This document shows positions 23,978-35,436 of a stretch of DNA of 64,000 nucleotides, in pieces. Made by a program: the position numbers and the translations under genes. The notes under the pieces were generated by a model. The model had not been told where the DNA came from. It saw nothing but the letters and a program-made list of their open reading frames with translations, and searched no databases. Position 1 is the stretch's first letter. Each line of letters starts with the position of its first letter. This DNA comes from Bradysia coprophila (lineage: Eukaryota; Arthropoda; Insecta; Diptera; Sciaridae): the NCBI RefSeq assembly GCF_014529535.1, contig NW_023503423.1, positions 6,620,473 through 6,684,472 of the forward strand. Direction: 5' to 3'.

Positions 23978-26277
23978 GTTACAGCAACAAAGCGATGCGA
24001 ATCGAACAAAATTAAATCTAGAATGAAGAGACATTCTGTTTCCAATTAAATTAAACAAAAAAAAAAAATATTTTTCTGTATGTTAGCTGGTCCATACACA
24101 AACGATTTTGTCGTTGAAATTTGTTTAGTAGAATCTAGCAACTAGTAAGGGGACTACCTACCATTGGAGTGGAAATGGATAATTTGATGCTAGATCAAGG
24201 CATTCCATTTCCCCTACAACAGAACAGTCTCGTTGCATATTAAGTATAAATATTCGTGTCGGTGTATCCCCTGGGTTAATAGAAAAAAATTCTAATGTGG
24301 AAAATAGTCTTAAGCTTATAACGTTTATGGATGAGTGTTGTTGGTTAATTATATTGCTTGTTTTTCTGTTGTTTTTCTTCTTTAATTTAATTAAATAATT
24401 TCATGGTCACTGTGAAGTGAACTAGCGTTGTACTAGAAAATGCTGTGTTAATCGTAACTCATTTAACTGATGTAGATGAACGTACTGTTGTCGGTGGACG
24501 AAATTAATTGAGTTAAATAAATTGTAAAAAAACGGAGCCACAAAAGGAGAATGTTGTTAAACCATGGAACAGGAACTGATATTCGGTCAGAAGTAGTACA
24601 TATTCTTACAGGCAAAGTCCTCACGCTTAACTTATCTAAAATTGGGTTGATTTATCGAGCTTCCTTCTTCTACGGGAAGAAAAAATAGACAAAAATCGGG
24701 TTGCTGTTACCGAACCGAATGGTTGTTCTTCGTGTTGAATAGAGTCTCGACCATACAATCCGAGGAATTTAAAGAACCCAAGCGAAACAGCTTCGAAATG
24801 TAAAGAATTTCCGTTGGTAAAGGTCATTGACCTTAAACGAAACATAATCCAAGCATCGAAATCACCAGCAAGAAGAATCATGTTCGAGATTCAGCCTTGT
24901 TAATTAGATCGGTGCTTAGATGCTTTAATGAGAATTCAAATTCCGAATTGCAATTACTCGGTATGAGGCGTCCGAACCTTCCATACAGTGTTCCATTTAT
25001 TGTAATCATTTTTAGTGATAGTTGATCCAATGATTTTCGGCCATTCACGTGATGAAGGAGTTGTCAATTAAATTCAATCTTCAAATCAACAGAATAAATT
25101 ACTTGATTGTTAGTCGGTAGCTTCCAATGGCACATTTGTTAGCGTAAAGTCTATCAGTTAGTTAAAAACCTGAACCATGAGTTGTATCTGAAGCTCATGT
25201 CTTTTGAATTTTAACACCGTACTAATACCTACCGATTACTAATCATTAACAGTCATAACATCAAATCCTATGTTCTGAAACAACAGATTCTGAAACACGC
25301 TCGAAGATTGGTTCAACAGATTTCTCGCATATAAAATGTCCTTAAAATGTCAATTTTTGGCCTAAACATTCTTAAAATTGATTTTTATAACTGTGAAGCC
25401 ATGAAGCTATTTATGGCCAAATGGTTAAAAATGTCGATCATGAGGCCAAAAATTTAAGTTTCTTTTTAGTACACAAAATATCTCTGAGTTCATCATGAAG
25501 GCAGTGGTAGCAAACGAATTTTTAGCGGCTCCTTCTTCACCTTAAAAGAGTTCGTTTTATGGAACGAAATCTGTTGAATCTTTCGAATCTGGGTACCAAC
25601 CAATATCGAGTGTGTCTTAGCCTGTTATTTCAGAATATTCATTAAATCCCTTGAAAACTACGAATACGTTCTCTGTAATTTGTGGTACGTTCTGATCGAG
25701 TTTTTGAAAATACCCGTATTGATGTCAGGGCAAATGAGTCGCATTTATTTTAAACAACGAACGAAAGTTCGATATTAGACTTGTTTTTGCATAAGCGAAA
25801 ATCGATATTTTTTATGATTTTTTAGTTTAAACACTTTGCAAAACGAATTGCGCTTGCATATGAATTAAAAAGTCTTAAGTTTGCACCTGGAAACAAAACT
25901 ATTTTTGTAATTGAACTCACAGATATATATTTATTGAAAAATGAACAATGTGAAAAAAGAGGGGACGGGGAACATTACCAAATGTGAAGCAGAGCAGAAA
26001 ATTCAATTTATTTTCTAAGTAATAAGAAAAGTCAAAATTGAAACATTGAACTCAAAAAATGAGATGCATGTACCTTGTATAAGTAAAACAAAACAAACAA
26101 AAACCAATGTCTTTGTAGTCATTCAGTCGATTTAATGGTGATTGTTCAAATATAAAAATGTTTAAAAATATTAAATTCGTTTTTCATTGGTTAACGACAG
26201 AAACTAGAAACGACGACAAAGAGAACGACTCAACTCCATAGACTATTTTTGCAAAACAATTCTTAAAAAATTCCAAA
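23978..26277. other. Intergenic region without recognisable genes
   Basis: About 2.3 kb with no supportable exon. A short minus-strand frame at 24636-24881 starts ILLAGDFDAW, which is faintly like a LINE endonuclease motif but too weak to call. Confidence 0.45.
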
Positions 26278-27043
26278 TTTTATTTGGGTTTGCTATTGGA
26301 TAACAACTCTGCTAGAATTGCTGTTGGTCTTCGTTTAGGTTCTGGTTTATGCGAGGAACATAAGTGTGTTTGTGGTGGAATGGTTCAAAAGGATGGCTTA
26401 CACGGCTTATCATGCAAAATGAAAATTAAAAAAATTGCTGCGCATGATAAAGTCAACAAAGTTTTTTCTCATGCATTTTCTTCAGCAGGATTTCCAACCA
26501 TGTTACAACCGCCAGGTATGTCTAGAGATGATGGTAAAAGACCTGATGGGATGACCCTGATTCCATGGAGCCATGGGAAATCTCTTATTTGGGATGTAAC
26601 CATAAGAGATACATTGGCGCCTTCATACATTAATGAATCTAGCAAGAAACAGCGGTCGATTGCGGATAACGCAGAAAGATTTAAACACAATCATTATAAG
26701 CGTTTAAAAGAAAATTATTTGTTTACTCCTCTAGCTTTCGAGACTTTAGGCTGTATGGGACCTGAAACAAAGAAATTCATTGAGAAATTAGGAAAAATTA
26801 TGAAGGCCACTTCAGGCGAACCGCGATCAATGGATTATTTATTGCAGAAAATTTCAATTGCGATACAAAGAGGCAACGCTGCGTGTATTTTGGGGACTTT
26901 GGGACCGGATAGAGTAGATGATTTTTATGTTTTGTAACCTTTGATTTTTGAAAAGATCGTTTTTTTACGGGCTGCATCATTGTGAGCAGCCTTTTTTTTC
27001 GCATATTTAAATAAAGAGAACCTCTGCCTTAAAAAAAAAAAAA
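26278..27043 (+). mobile_element. 5'-truncated LINE with restriction-like endonuclease domain and poly(A) tail
   Basis: The segment begins abruptly in coding sequence, ends the frame at 26937, then has a short 3' UTR with a perfect 6-bp stem hairpin (GGCTGC 26970-26975, GCAGCC 26986-26991), an AATAAA at about 27009 and a run of 13 A at 27031-27043. That order is what a truncated, target-primed reverse-transcription insertion leaves. The RT domain is missing. No clear target duplication was found. Confidence 0.75.
26281..26937 (+). pseudogene. C-terminal RLE domain of an R2-clade-like retrotransposon ORF, truncated
   Basis: About 218 codons stay open without a genuine start (the first codon used is TTG). 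In order: a conserved lead-in (LGLLLDNNS, VGLRLGSGLC), a zinc-knuckle-like C-x-C-x9-H-x3-C (CVCGG...HGLSC), a downstream H, then the PD-(D/E)XK-like core KRPDGMT...SLIWDVTIRDT, and a C-terminal block with TGEPRS and IQRGNA. This arrangement is known from retroelements that cut DNA with a restriction-like endonuclease (R2/NeSL/Hero type) and from related uncharacterised invertebrate proteins. The RT and N-terminal parts are lost, so it is a dead fragment, although the frame has stayed open and therefore looks young. Confidence 0.75.
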
Positions 27044-27760
27044 TTAAGAATTTAATTGCAGAAATAGTCAACGATCTTCTCTGTCGTCTTATATAGTTAC
27101 GTTTTTGCAGGAAAACTTCCTTATCTCCGAGTACACTACACATTCTTCCACATCGAAGATAATCAAATTTTCCAGTATTTGAGTAGTATACGAGAATTAA
27201 GATTGTTTTGTCGATTAGTTGAAAATGTTAAGATCAAAAGAAGTAGTAGATCAGATAAATTTGTTGGTGATACACTTCAAGGTTCTGAAAGAACCTTGAT
27301 ACACTTAACGTATGTTCAAGTTAATTTACACACGACTAATTTAATGAGGATGAAAATGACCGATCTCCTGTCCAAGACATAGTTTCTATGTTAGTTATCT
27401 TATCCGTACAACAATTTTGTCCTTAGAATCTTCCTAGAACAACGCAACCAAAAGTGAACATTGGATCTGGACAAATATACAAGTAATTATGAGTAGAGCA
27501 GCAGACCATTCAACAATAACGACTAGACTGGGGATAGTCCATATTTTCTGTACATTGTAAAAATGGTGTCGGTAGCAGTTATCTATAAATCATATGCGTT
27601 TCCTAGATGGACGAATATCAAGAATTTTTTTAAATAAATTCGAACGCAGGGAAAGTACTCTGAAAAACTAGAACAAGAATAGACCGGCTATAAGCCTAGT
27701 GAGGTCTTTTTTCTTTCTCTCAATTTTCTCACTTCTCGAGATACCAACTACCAAATACGT
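27044..27760. other. Intergenic region
   Basis: No coding sequence can be supported. The sequence grades into the CAACTACCAA-rich array that follows. Confidence 0.4.
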
Positions 27761-28860
27761 GAGTTACAAATAGGCAAGCAGGAAGAATAGTTTCTACAGT
27801 CGATATCCAGCTGTTGAACAGTAAACATCGCCACCATCGTTCTATCAGTTTCGTAGTCAACTACCAATTTTGTATTCAACTACCAAACTCAACTATTCAA
27901 CAACCATTTTGGTATTCAACTACCAGTTCGGTAGTCAACTACCAAATTATCGAATTATAAATAGGCAAGCAGCCTAAATAATCTCATCAGTCGGTGTGCA
28001 GCTCTCAAACAGTTAACATCTCTACCACCTCTCTATCAGTATGGTAGTCAGCTACCAGTTTGGTAGTCAGCTACCAAAAATTCAAGCTTTAAATAGGCAA
28101 GCAGGCAGAATAATTTTGTCAGTTGGTGCGCAGCTCTCAAATAGTAAACATCTCTGCCGAAAATTACGTTTGGTAGTCAATTATAATATTGGCAGTCAGC
28201 TACCAACTACAAAATTTTAGAATTGCAATGTTAACTGTGAGCTATCGGTTATCAGATAACAAATAATTATTATTTGCCTGGTGTTGATTTGCTCATAGTT
28301 AGCATTGCAATTTTGAATTTCAGCTGGCAACTACCAAAAATATCAACTACCAAAACTATCAACTACCAAAACTACCACCTACAAAATCGTTTTATAAATC
28401 GGCAAGCAGGTAGAATAATTTCGTCAGTCGGTGCGTAGTTCTCGAATAGTAAACATCTCTGCCGAAAATTACGTTCGGTTGTTAGATACCAACTACCAAA
28501 TTTTCGAATTGCAATGCTAACTATGAGCGATCGGTTATCAGATAACAAATAATTATTATTTGCCTGGTGTTGATTTGCTCATAGTTAGCATTGCAATTTA
28601 TCATCATGGTAGCCAACTACCAAATTCTCGAGTTATAAATAGACAAGCAGTCAGAATAATTGCATCAGTCGGTGCCCTCGAATAGTAAACATCTCGCTGG
28701 TAATTAATTCGGTTGGCAACTATCACCGTGGTAGTAGACTACCAAATTTTCGAATTGCAATGCCAACTATGAGCGATTGGTTATCAGATAACAAATAATT
28801 ATTATTTGCCTGGTGTTGATTTGCTCATAGTAGTGCAATTTTGAATCAAGGCTGTTATTG
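27761..28860. repeat. Irregular tandem array of ~75-bp units with CAACTACCAA spacers
   Basis: Five related units begin near 27765, 27955, 28085, 28392 and 28634. Each reads roughly AAATAGGCAAGCAG...GTCAGTCGGTG...CAGCTCTC..., then AGTAAACATCTC. The gaps between them are 190, 130, 307 and 242 bp, and consist of TAGTCAACTACCAA repeats and of the palindromes listed separately. It is a satellite-like or compound element array; no coding. Confidence 0.75.
28219..28834. repeat. Three copies of a ~95-bp palindrome within the array
   Basis: Copies lie at about 28219-28316, 28506-28599 and 28756-28843. Each runs TTGCAATGCTAACTATGAGC, then GGTTATCAGATAACAAATAA, TTATTATTTGCCTGGTGTTG and back through GCTCATAGTTAGCATTGCAA. 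The third copy has lost part of its right arm. They could fold as long hairpins, and probably multiplied together with the surrounding array. Confidence 0.75.
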
Positions 28861-28879
28861 TCTCATTTTTTATTTGTGA

Positions 28880-28908
28880 CACAGACACATGGACGGACAG
28901 ACAGACAG

Positions 28909-28953
<45 letters not shown>

Positions 28954-28962
28954 TGGACAGAT
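28880..28962. repeat. GACA microsatellite
   Basis: An (ACAG)n/(GACA)n tract of about 75 bp with single GACG and GATG interruptions directly follows the tandem array. Confidence 0.95.
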
Positions 28963-29160
28963 GAGGAATGACGCCTTCAAATGACGTTTGCAGTGTATAA
29001 TGTAGAAGGATAGTAATTAAACTCCTAAAGTTTCTCGTCCTCCTAGTTGATAGTCGAACTCAAATTCTTACTCACTTACAATTTTTGCCAAGCGATTCCC
29101 AGGTTATATCAGGCAAAATATCACTCAAAATCGATAACATTTTTCCACAAAAAAAATTCT

Positions 29161-29166
29161 TTTATT
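29161..29166 (-). terminator. Polyadenylation signal of the aminopeptidase P gene
   Basis: AATAAA on the minus strand, about 40 bp beyond the stop codon at 29207. Confidence 0.5.
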
Positions 29167-29206
29167 CTGAAACGAAATGTTTTACGGTTCGCCGTTCAAT
29201 AAAAAA

Positions 29207-31677
29207 TTAAATTGGTTCGGTTTCCTTCTTTAACCAGGCCACGGTAAATGTATCGCCGACATTCCACATCAATGGAGCGAGGGTATCGTACACAGTTTTG
29301 TGATATGCGTTCAGGTGTAATTTCTATACCGGAAATTATCAAAGTTTTACTATAAGAGAGGGACTAACAGGCGCACAAAACAATTACCTCAGTTGCAGTC
29401 ATTAATTCTCTGTCAATCAATTTTGTCTGAATCGGACACATTGTAATTGTACGGAATGTTAGAGCACCAATGCCTAAATTAGAACAAACAATTGTAGTGA
29501 CCAGAATATAGGGCGGTAATGTATATGGTAATCTAGCGTGTACCTTTAAAATTGCCTTTCGTTTCCGCACCGACAATTTGCACAATGTCTTCAATGCGAA
29601 TACCGAACTCACCATCTTCGTAATAACCAGGCTCTGCGTTAAAAGAAAAATGAATGGAAAGTTGCTCACTGACACCCGACCATAAATCTTAAATGAACGT
29701 TACCATTCGACACAAACATATTCTTCTGTAGGCCGGGATCATCGGCAAAGTAGCGGTAATGAATTGCCATGGGTCCCTCATGAACATTCAAAAAGTGACC
29801 AACACCATGGCCTGTTCCATGTCCATAGTCCAGACCAACGTCCCAAAGGTATTTGCGCGCTAACGTGTCCAGCGTATTTCCCTTACTCTTATTCGGGAAC
29901 ACTGCCGTTCCCATATTTATCTGTCCCTTCAACACGCGTGTGAAACATTCCTTCTGGTGTGCAGTTGGTGTGCCGAAGTGCCACGTTCTTGTTACATCAG
30001 TTGTTCCATCCCTGGAGTTGATAGAAATTATAATTTTCTGTTTTTCCCATTCACCGAATGTTCCCCAACTCACAAATATTGGGCACCGGAATCACACAAA
30101 TAGATTTCCGACTTGGTGATCTGTCGCTTCGTTGATTCTTCGGGATGGTAATGAATTATCGACCCGTTCGGACCGGAACCACTGATTGTAGCAAAACTCA
30201 ATCCCATGAATTTGTCCTGTTTCCTGCAAACAAAATGTGTCACTTGCGCATCTTAAATGGGTTCATCGGACGGAGTCGGTATACTTTCTAAATTCTTCCA
30301 ATTTCGTGGCTCCACTGATTTCGTCAACATATTCGCCCAATTCGAGTGCATTTTCCAGCCATGCAAAGTATTGACATAGCGCCACACCGTCTCGGATATG
30401 ACAGTCGATCATTCCTTGTGCCTCGATTGTCGTTTTGACTGCTTTCATTTTACATATCGGAGTTATCTTTGAATTGAAAAGATCATCGAGATTGATTCGA
30501 CATTATTTTGAGTAAAACCACCAGCTCTGCCTTACCTCTTGAATTAGATTATTTAGTGGAATGAGAGCCGTCAATGCGTAGCTCGATGACGAGCTTATCC
30601 ACACACGAGAAGATGATGGCTGAGCCTGCAACAATGTTCAATATTAAACAGTAAATTAGTCGATCTTAGCACTAGGCACTTACCAAGGCCGTGAGCTTGT
30701 CTCGGATACCGTCATAGTTTAACAGTTCAATTTTGACTTGATTTTGCTCGAAATGTTCGGTAGCATTAGATGGGAGCTTGGCCTGATCCAAAAACAGATA
30801 GATCGTGTCCAACGTTACAATTACATAGGCGAAAAAGACGGGATTATACTCAATATCACTGCCACGCATGTTCAACAACCCTATAAAGAAAATTGGATTT
30901 TTTAGCGACCGACCTATGACTCAGTTCGAATTGCTTACAAGCGACTTCATCCAGCGCAGTCACCACCAACACATCAGCTCCTTTCTCCGTCATTTCGCCG
31001 CGAATTTTTCCAATTTTCTCATTGATTGTCGCACCAGTCATTTCGGTGGTTAGAGTGATTATCGGATTGGACGTTCTTTTCGGTCTGTCCAACCAAATGC
31101 GATCGATCAAATTGTCGTCGATTGAACGCAATACATTTTCTACGAAGTCGAAATTTGGAAATGTGGAATCAACAAAATGAAATCTGAAATGGTCGTACCG
31201 TTTCGTTGCACTTCGACGTGCATTTGACTCCAAGCAAGACTCGATAATAGGTTTCCGTCGCAACCAATTTGCTCGCCCTTTTTCAAGTTTTTCGCCAGCC
31301 ATGCTCCGATTGTTGGCGTATCAGCCAGACCTTCTTTCATCAACGTCCAATTATTGTCCATCTGTGAACGAGCTTGTTGGTAGTACCGTCCATCCGTCCA
31401 CAGCAGAGCCTCACTCTGTGTAATAACGGCTGCTCCTTTCGATCCATTAAAGCCGGAAATGAAGCTTCGACGTTCGTCCGCTTCACAGATGTATTCACTC
31501 TGTTCGATGAGATCAAATTAGGGTCATGTTTACGGGTATGGTGGTGTCATAAATTTGCTCTATTACCTGATGAGCGTCTTCAGATGGCACAATATAGGCA
31601 CTGATGGTCCCGATTCCATTTGGAAGGTTTTTCATCAAATTACGGAGCTCACTCAAAATCTTCGATGTTTCTTTCAT
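29207..31677 (-). CDS. ApepP: Cytosolic Xaa-Pro aminopeptidase (aminopeptidase P, M24B), eleven exons
   Basis: Exons (minus): 31677-31567, 31499-31199, 31139-30939, 30880-30684, 30625-30536, 30466-30285, 30223-30074, 30011-29704, 29633-29544, 29473-29388, 29323-29207. Every intron is GT-AG and all phases agree, giving 610 residues, close to animal XPNPEP1-type enzymes. The enzyme removes an N-terminal residue in front of proline and needs two metal ions. Residues 1-300 are the two creatinase-like N-terminal domains ([26 protein letters not shown]); about 320-540 is the pita-bread M24 fold. The metal ligands are all present: D405 and D416 (DSGAQYLDGTTD), H479 (HGTGHGVG), E514 (EPGYYEDG) and E528 (GIRIED). 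There is no signal peptide or GPI signal, so it is the cytosolic form. A Met start at 31677 gives the usual short leader. Introns are mostly 55-110 bp. Confidence 0.95.
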
Positions 31678-32912
31678 GGTGGAATAGCTACGACAATAAC
31701 TGTAAATGGTTACTAGGTCGGTGAGATCTTATAATATGTGAATTCGATATTATTATGCACACAAAAAAAACAAGTTTTACGGATACGTCAGTCATAAAGA
31801 CGATAAGATTATTTTGTAAAAATCAACAGACTGAATATATTAACCACCCCAGGACAATCAAAACAAAAACCAATTTTTGGTTACAAAAATAATAAAAATC
31901 TTACGACAAATGACTCGGTGATTTTCTTATTTTGTGGCCAAATGCACTGACTTTTGTGAAATAATTTACTTTCTGATTTAGCACGGACAATGATGACAAT
32001 GATGATTGAATAGCCGCATACTTTCGACTTAAAATCATTGTCAGTGGAAAATATAATCGAGAGAGAGATAGCAATTTGTGTGGTTATAATCTATGGTAGA
32101 TAAACAAATGAATAACAATAGCTCAATTAAACTGATAAGTAATCGGACATTATGAAAAAATTGTCGTTAAGCAACTGTATACCTTTTGTTTTGATACCGA
32201 TATGCCTTTGAACAGCAACAAAATATACAAGATTAGAATTTCTGGAACTATTTACTATAGAAAGTCAACTTGACGTTTCAGAAGAGGTTTGGCATGGAGT
32301 GCGTTCCTCTATGACTCAAATGTAAGCGGTTTCATTGAACTGATGCAAAATTACCAAAATATTTTTTATTTTTTTTCATTTATTTTGCTAATAAGACTAC
32401 ATAACCGAGAGAAAATGATTAGCACAAATATTCAGTAACATCGCTAAAAAATAAAAATTGCATCGATAAGCCTTCCTCTATGATTCGAGCAACCAGATTT
32501 CAGTGCAACAAATTGTTGCGATCTAGAATCTAAAATGTGAAAACTTACAATAAAATTGATGCAATTTCAAAATCGTTAAATCTGTTACTTCAATTGTGTA
32601 CAGGGTTTGTTACCAAATCATTTACTTCACAAGTGAGCGGCCAGGCCAGATCCGCAACACAAAACTTTTTTCTTGCACAAAATCTCAAAAACGAAATTCG
32701 CCAAACTATCAATAATGTCCTAAGTATAATTTCATGTCTACTAACAGCCATTCAACTCCCTTACTCATTTTGGCATATCCACCACACTTACGCTGAAGGT
32801 TTATCCAAAATGTCTTTCAAAGGTTTGATAATTTTTCTTTTTCGTTGTCTATTGTTACTCTGGACGATTCCGGCCGAGTCAACAAAGGTTCTACTGTTTG
32901 AAATTGATACTT
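31678..32912. other. Intergenic region upstream of the aminopeptidase P gene
   Basis: No gene is seen. It should contain the promoter of the minus-strand aminopeptidase P gene. A 139-codon plus-strand frame at 32537-32956 has no recognisable motif and is treated as chance. Confidence 0.4.
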
Positions 32913-34626
32913 TTGTCCATGTCCAATGGACAATGTGTGTGAAGTATCTGCCTTGACCTTGACCTTGACCTTGCACATTTCGAATAGGACCCTGTGGTCT
33001 TTCCGGAAGAGCTTGAACGTTGAATCACTCACAGTGGAATGACCCACTTGGATCCCCCTTTTTGCCCTCCTTGTTCAATACTTTGTTACTCTGTGTGTAC
33101 ATCGTGGGTATCGATGTGTTGAACAGCGCCATCCGAAATGTGTTAAACTTAAGACTAACAACAATCACCGTCGCCGGACTAAGTGACTGGACTAGCTACT
33201 TTTGCATATATCATTCATAGGCTTGCAATACAGTCCGACACAATATAATGCCGCAAGGAAAATTTACCTGTTACCTGCTTTGTCATCCCACTGCATTCAT
33301 TAAATTACCTGTATTCGTCCAGTTACCTGAGTCCGTTTATAAAGCCGACGACGGGCCTACGGGTACGGTAATAACAACGTTCGTAGACCCGAAGATTGGC
33401 AGCAGGGAGATGAACCGCTCGCCGGAGCCTTTGCTTGAGATGATTCTTACGTAGGGTCGAGGGGTCAGTTTTCATACAATATACATGTTAGAAAGATCAT
33501 TCCTCCTTCCACAAAACATCCGTCAGCATCTCGCTTCGATGCCATGGGCGAACGTATACCATACCGTAGCAATCTCAGCGTTTAGCATTGTGCAGTTCAC
33601 TCATTTTGCATCGCATTGTCACGGCGCCAAAGACCGACTCAACCGGCTATTCATGCAGCACTCACGCTCACACTTCATATTATTCACACACGGGACAGTT
33701 CCAGCTAACTTTAAATCGTACTCACATCCCTCGGAAACAATTTTCACCCCAAATAAACCGAGAAATTCACCTAATGTGTGTGAAGTATCTGCGAAAAAAA
33801 ACTGCGAATTTTAAATATCCAAAATTTGTTTCTTTGTACAAAGGCTTTCCCGCAACTTTTTGTACAAGGAAAAATGGTTTTTATACCAAATACTGCGAAA
33901 GTTTGTATTTTCGGTCCTCAAATGGTGACCGAAAGTAAAAAAATTCAGGCCTTGGGCCGAAAGTAAATGTCACTGTCATCATTTTACTTTCGCCCCGTGG
34001 GCTTGCGTATTTGCGGGCCGAAAGTAAATGTCACTGTCATCATTTTACTTTCGGTCCTCATATGTCTCGAAAACACATGTTCACTTGATTGAAAGTACGA
34101 ATTGAGTGTAGTGTTGTGTTGACGATAGCCAAATGTTTTGTGAGCAAGTGAATGTATGTTTACAGTAATTTCATTTGTTAAATTGTTTTTATTTTTATAC
34201 CAGGGGGCTGCCGCCCCCTGGACCCCCGCGCTTTTCGGCATTTTGGTGTTTCTACAGCAAATTTTGTTGATAACTCAACAGTTTAATTAAAATTATGTTT
34301 TGTTTCGGACCGAAAATACAAATCTTCCGCAGTATTTGGCATAAAAAATAGTATGCATCACTCGGGGCAAAAGTAAAAAAATTCAAATCGTGTGATTGCC
34401 GCCCTTGCCTGCGGCGCGGGCTGCAAACTTCACACGTTTGAATTTTTTTACTTTCGCCCCTTGTTATGCAAAATACTATTACATCTCCATATGTATTCCA
34501 AAAACCATTCTCCATTTACAAAAAGTTGCGAAAAAGCCTTTGTACAAAGAAACAAATTTTGGATATTTAAAATTCGCAGGTTTTTTTCGCAGATAATTCA
34601 CACACAAAAATGGACATTGTCCATTG
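32913..34626. repeat. Possible composite element bounded by CCAATGGACAATGT repeats
   Basis: The segment TCCAATGGACAATGTGTGTG, followed by AAGTATCTGC, lies at 32918-32949. Its inverted, slightly diverged counterpart is at 34583-34628 (GCAGATAATTCACACAC, then GGACATTGTCCATTG). A third, direct copy of GTGTGTGAAGTATCTGCG begins at 33776 and is continued for ~95 bp that are inverted at 34515-34600. A CCTTGA microsatellite sits at 32951-32974. The nesting is complex and borders are approximate. Confidence 0.45.
33877..34483 (-). repeat. Left arm of a ~600-bp inverted repeat
   Basis: This arm is nearly identical to the reverse complement of 35437-36045, differing at only a few positions. It contains two ~43-bp palindromes of the form GGCCGAAAGTAAA...TTTACTTTCGCCCC near 33957 and 34017, a GC-rich GGGGGCTGCCGCCCCCTGG hairpin near 34203, and an 85-codon frame (33984-34241, minus) repeated exactly in the other arm. 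The frame starts MPKSAGVQGAAAPW and has no recognisable domain; I regard it as part of the repeat, not as a proven gene. Confidence 0.85.
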
Positions 34627-34629
34627 ATG

Positions 34630-34777
34630 TAGAGATGAGCGGGCCGCCCGAAATACATCGGCCCGACCCGGCCCGATCGGGTTTGGGTCCGGGTTTTGAA
34701 AATTCATTCGGGCCGGGTCGGGTCGGGCTTTGAAAACAAAAATTCGGGCCGGCCCGACTTAGAAATACTCATCTCTA
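34630..34777. mobile_element. hAT-type MITE with GGGTCGGGTCGGG repeats, 8-bp duplication
   Basis: It starts TAGAGATGAGCGGGCCG and ends CTCATCTCTA. The 8-mer CATTGATG flanks it at 34622-34629 and 34778-34785. The 148-bp body is dominated by GGCCCGACCCGGCCCG and its complement, far above the local GC level, and able to form G-quadruplex-like runs of GGG. Confidence 0.9.
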
Positions 34778-34810
34778 CATTGATGTGATCAGTGATCACT
34801 TGGTGTGAAT

Positions 34811-35244
34811 TAGAGATGAGCGGGCCGACGTTTTTTCAATACCCGACCCGACCCGGCCCGATCCAATTTTTTGAACCCGAGCCCGACCCGACCCGAGACT
34901 TTTCTCTTCGCGGCCCGACCCAACCCGACCCGAAAAAATCATCGGCCCCACGTGACCCGACTTTTTTTTACTATAAGAAATTTAATGGAAAATCATTTTC
35001 TACGCATAAAAGCTTTGCAATAATCTTATACGCGAAGTAAAATAATAAAATAAGTTAGTGTTTCATGCTTTATAGGCTTTTATTGGATTACTTTAAATTT
35101 GTATTTCTAAGTCGGGCCGGCCCGAATTTTTGTTTTCAAAGCCCGACCCGACCCGGCCCGAATGAATTTTCAAAACCCGGACCCGAACCCGATCGGGCCG
35201 GGTCGGGTCGGGCCGATGTATTTCGGGCGGCCCGCTCATCTCTA
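34811..35244. mobile_element. Second hAT-type element of the same family, 434 bp, 8-bp duplication
   Basis: Ends are TAGAGATGAGCGGGCCG and CTCATCTCTA, flanked by GTGTGAAT at 34803-34810 and 35245-35252. The right ~145 bp is the reverse complement of nearly the whole element at 34630-34777. The left part has its own CCCGACCCGACCCGG repeats, and the middle (about 34975-35100) is AT-rich filler. It has no transposase frame. Confidence 0.9.
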
Positions 35245-35436
35245 GTGTGAATGATTTATTGTTAATAAACTTCCATACTCAAGTAAAACCAAATGGACTA
35301 TTCAATTAAAGTAGATCCGACTTAGGCGCAGTTTGAGAAATTTCGACGTCTTAATTTTAGTGGAGTACTAAACAAGTGCGAAGTTTAAAGACTTTGCAAA
35401 ATCTTTCTTAAAATTTATTCGCTTACCTCACTCTTA

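Noticed and set aside
24636-24881. Minus-strand frame beginning ILLAGDFDAW, like the GDFNAW motif of LINE endonucleases
   Set aside because: Only a few residues match; the downstream motifs of the endonuclease fold are absent and there is no adjoining RT.
27761-28860. CRISPR-like array
   Set aside because: Spacing is irregular, repeats are long and diverged, spacers are themselves repetitive, and the genome is eukaryotic.
32537-32956. 139-codon plus-strand frame
   Set aside because: No recognisable motif, no splice context, and its 3' end runs into the CCAATGGACAATGT repeat and a CCTTGA microsatellite.
33485-33938. Overlapping 109- and 116-codon frames upstream of the inverted repeat
   Set aside because: They run into repetitive sequence and show no family signature; chance frames in a locally GC-richer patch.
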